DNA from: an uncultured cyanobacterium | Lineage (GTDB): Bacteria > Cyanobacteriota > Vampirovibrionia > Gastranaerophilales > Gastranaerophilaceae | DNA: 7,017 nt | NCBI GenBank assembly: GCA_947073895.1 | Contig: CAMTNN010000078.1 | Location: 1-7,017, forward strand | Direction of reading: 5' to 3' | In this document: in pieces, positions 5,618 through 7,017 of the stretch | Layout of the letters: each line of letters starts with the position of its first letter | Position numbering within the stretch: the stretch's first letter is position 1 | Made by a program: the position numbers and the translations under genes | The notes under the pieces: model-generated | What the model was told of the DNA's origin: nothing | Database searches by the model: none | What the model saw: only the letters and a program-made list of their open reading frames with translations

Positions 5618-6676
5618 ATATAAGCGAATTACAACAACGAGTTAATAAAAACAAGGAGTGTCTTTGACCGTTCCGGCATGGAGTTGGAATTAAAAGAGCT
5701 TGAGGCTAAGCTTCAGAGTCCTGATGTTTGGTCAAATCAAAATTTGGCGTCTGAATTAGGGCAAAAAACTCGCGAAATAAAAGAGACTCTTGCATTATTT
5801 GACGGGTGGGATTCTGTTTTGGAAGATGCTCAAACCGCTGTTGAGATTGGTGATGATGAGCTTATAAAAGAGAGTGAATCAGCATTGGCTGAACTTGAAA
5901 AACAATTGGACAAATATGATATCCAAAAAATGTTATCAGGCGAGTATGATGAAGCTGACGCGTTTTTATCAATTAATGCAGGTGCAGGCGGAACTGATGC
6001 GCAAGATTGGGCAAGTATGCTGTTAAGAATGTACACACGCTGGGCTGAAAATCGTGCTTGGAAAGTAGAATTAATTGATAAATCCGACGGAGAAGAAGCC
6101 GGAATAAAATCTGCGACAATCAAAATAACAGGCAAGTTCGCTTATGGATATGCAAAAGCGGAAAAAGGCGTACACAGACTTGTCAGAATTTCGCCATTTA
6201 ATGCTAACGGGAAACGTCAAACAAGTTTTGCGTCCTGTGAGGTTTCTCCAATTATCGCGGACTATGAGAAAACAATTGTTATTCCACCTGAAGATATTGA
6301 AGTTGATACAATGCGTTCAGGCGGTGCCGGCGGACAAAATGTCAACAAGGTAGAAACAGCAGTTAGAATTTTGCATAAACCAACAGGAATTGTGGTTAAG
6401 TGTCAACAAGAGCGTTCTCAATTACAGAATAAAGAGAATGCAATGCAGATGTTAGCATCAAAGCTTTTAGAAATTCGCCAAAGAGAGCATGAAAAGAAAT
6501 TGGCAGAGTTAAAGGGCGAGAACTTTGATATTAACTTTGGCTCGCAGATCCGTTCATACGTATTTCACCCGTATAAACTTGTAAAAGACCATAGAACAGG
6601 GTTTGAAATGGGAAATGTTGATACTGTAATGGACGGTGATTTGGATGGTTTTATAGAAGCATTTTTGAAAGCTTGA
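5614..6676 (+). CDS. prfB: Peptide chain release factor 2, with programmed +1 frameshift
   Basis: RF2 releases finished chains at UGA and UAA. A 17-codon first frame ([17 protein letters not shown]) from 5614 ends at UGA 5665-5667. A +1 shift at CTT-TGA-C continues as D-R-S-G-M into the long frame, giving about 353 residues, close to normal RF2 length. Numbering the shifted product, the stop-codon recognition tripeptide SPF is at about 193-195, marking RF2 rather than RF1 (PxT), and the catalytic GGQ is at about 239-241. The N-terminal domain is the usual coiled helix region, with the SPDVW seen in many RF2 proteins. The ATG overlaps the tmk stop (ATGA), implying coupled translation. prfB itself also ends in TGA, an RF2 codon. 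Expression is autoregulated by the frameshift. Confidence 0.97.
5653..5668 (+). promoter_or_regulatory. prfB: RF2 programmed +1 frameshift site
   Basis: AAGGAG (5653-5658), three bases (TGT), then CTT TGA C (5662-5668). This matches the known prfB recoding signal: an internal Shine-Dalgarno-like element three bases before the slippery CUU, with UGA in the next codon followed by C. When RF2 is scarce, termination at UGA is slow and ribosomes slip to GAC, making more RF2. Confidence 0.95.
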
Positions 6677-6698
6677 TTTTTTGATGTGTAGTTGATAT

Positions 6699-6704
6699 TA
6701 TAAT
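6699..6704 (+). promoter_or_regulatory. Consensus -10 box of the RNA-tRNA unit
   Basis: TATAAT lies 23 nt after the prfB stop and predicts a start near 6711, just where the first arm of the structured RNA begins. TTGATT at 6673-6678 is a possible -35 but the spacer would be 20 nt. No terminator is visible after prfB, so read-through from that operon may also contribute. Confidence 0.5.
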
Positions 6705-6710
6705 CTTAGT

Positions 6711-6810
6711 CAGATGCGTGGGCTATGGCACTCTGCCAAGAGAGAAAGTGACAAAATGTCACGTTCGTGCGAGAGGCAGAGAACGCAGTGATAATTAATA
6801 AGATTACTTG
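6711..6810 (+). ncRNA. Unassigned structured RNA candidate between prfB and tRNA
   Basis: Nested complementary arms are visible: TGCGT (6715-6719) with ACGCA (6783-6787); CTCTGCC (6731-6737) with GGCAGAG (6775-6781); and an apical hairpin GTGACA-AAA-TGTCAC (6748-6762). GTGAT (6788-6792) can pair with ATTAC (6803-6807) just before the tRNA. The all-purine internal strand AAGAGAGAAA (6738-6747) faces GTTCGTGCGAGA. CTCT (6731-6734) can alternatively pair locally with AGAG (6741-6744), so two folds are possible. The segment is visibly richer in G+C than the surrounding intergenic DNA and has no supported ORF. I do not recognise it as SRP RNA, tmRNA, 6S RNA, a T-box or a riboswitch class known to me. 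It may be a stable small RNA or only the 5' leader of the tRNA transcript. Confidence 0.5.
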
Positions 6811-6814
6811 CTGT

Positions 6815-6889
<75 letters not shown>

Positions 6890-6893
6890 TTTT

Positions 6894-6919
6894 AAAAAAG
6901 AGCCTTAAGGCTCTTTTTT
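6894..6919 (+). terminator. Perfect palindromic terminator after the tRNA
   Basis: Six A, then GAGCC-TTAA-GGCTC, then six T form a fully self-complementary 26-base element starting 5 nt after the tRNA CCA end. The T-run on either strand follows the stem, so it should also stop transcripts arriving from the right. The following 98 bases to the window end hold no gene I can support. Confidence 0.88.
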
Positions 6920-7017
6920 ATTGAAGAATTCTTTTCCAAATGTATAAATAGCTGCCGCACTTGTATAACTAGACACTTAAAATTAAAATGTCTGATGTAT
7001 TTTTTGAGTTGTTTCGA

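Noticed and set aside
5830..6135. Minus-strand open frame inside prfB
   Set aside because: It is antisense to conserved RF2 sequence and its Ser-rich peptide reads as a shadow.
5678..6676. RF2 read as starting at the internal ATG at 5678
   Set aside because: That start has no Shine-Dalgarno at normal spacing and would drop the conserved N terminus. The upstream 17-codon frame with AAGGAG-TGT-CTT-TGA-C shows the real start is 5614.
6711..6810. SRP 4.5S RNA, T-box or common riboswitch
   Set aside because: The SRP apical motif (GGAAGGAAGCAGCC-like) and the T-box TGG-containing antiterminator are absent, and no conserved riboswitch core that I know is visible.

Overview
This 7 kb window comes from an AT-rich bacterial chromosome. 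It has seven protein genes, one tRNA gene, one unassigned structured-RNA candidate, and several clear promoters and terminators. No transposon, phage module or CRISPR array is visible. The low GC, an anchored Slt70-type enzyme (which fits a periplasm), a cleavable signal peptide and a flagellar/type III-type domain together fit a low-GC didermic or cyanobacteria-related gut lineage such as Gastranaerophilales (Vampirovibrionia, formerly Melainabacteria). That placement is an inference from overall look and needs a homology search.

Left part, minus strand (1-1084): a small four-helix membrane protein of the YvlD / phage-holin-4 superfamily ends at a strong terminator. Upstream of it lies a histidine-phosphatase-fold protein whose catalytic pocket looks largely dismantled. 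Its promoter places the start codon at about the transcription start, so its mRNA is probably leaderless.

Middle, plus strand (1142-2894): divergently from the phosphatase-like gene comes a soluble 210-residue protein. It resembles the cytosolic domain of the flagellar/type III export gate protein FlhA but has no membrane domain. Next is a secreted 339-residue protein with a divergent serpin-like fold, including a reactive-loop-like segment near the C terminus, closed by a GC-rich terminator.

Right part, plus strand (3023-6919): a membrane-anchored, TPR-rich lytic transglycosylase is followed by thymidylate kinase (tmk) and release factor 2 (prfB). tmk and prfB overlap by ATGA. prfB carries the classical programmed +1 frameshift at an in-frame UGA, so the intact gene starts at 5614 rather than at the long downstream ORF. 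After prfB a consensus -10 box precedes about 100 nt with nested complementary arms, then a tRNA with anticodon CAT, then a perfect palindromic terminator.

The housekeeping genes (wall turnover, dTTP supply, translation termination, tRNA) are conventional. The points most worth a second look are the stand-alone FlhA-C-like protein, the serpin-like secreted protein, the apparent pseudophosphatase, the repeated leaderless promoter geometry, and the structured RNA between prfB and the tRNA.
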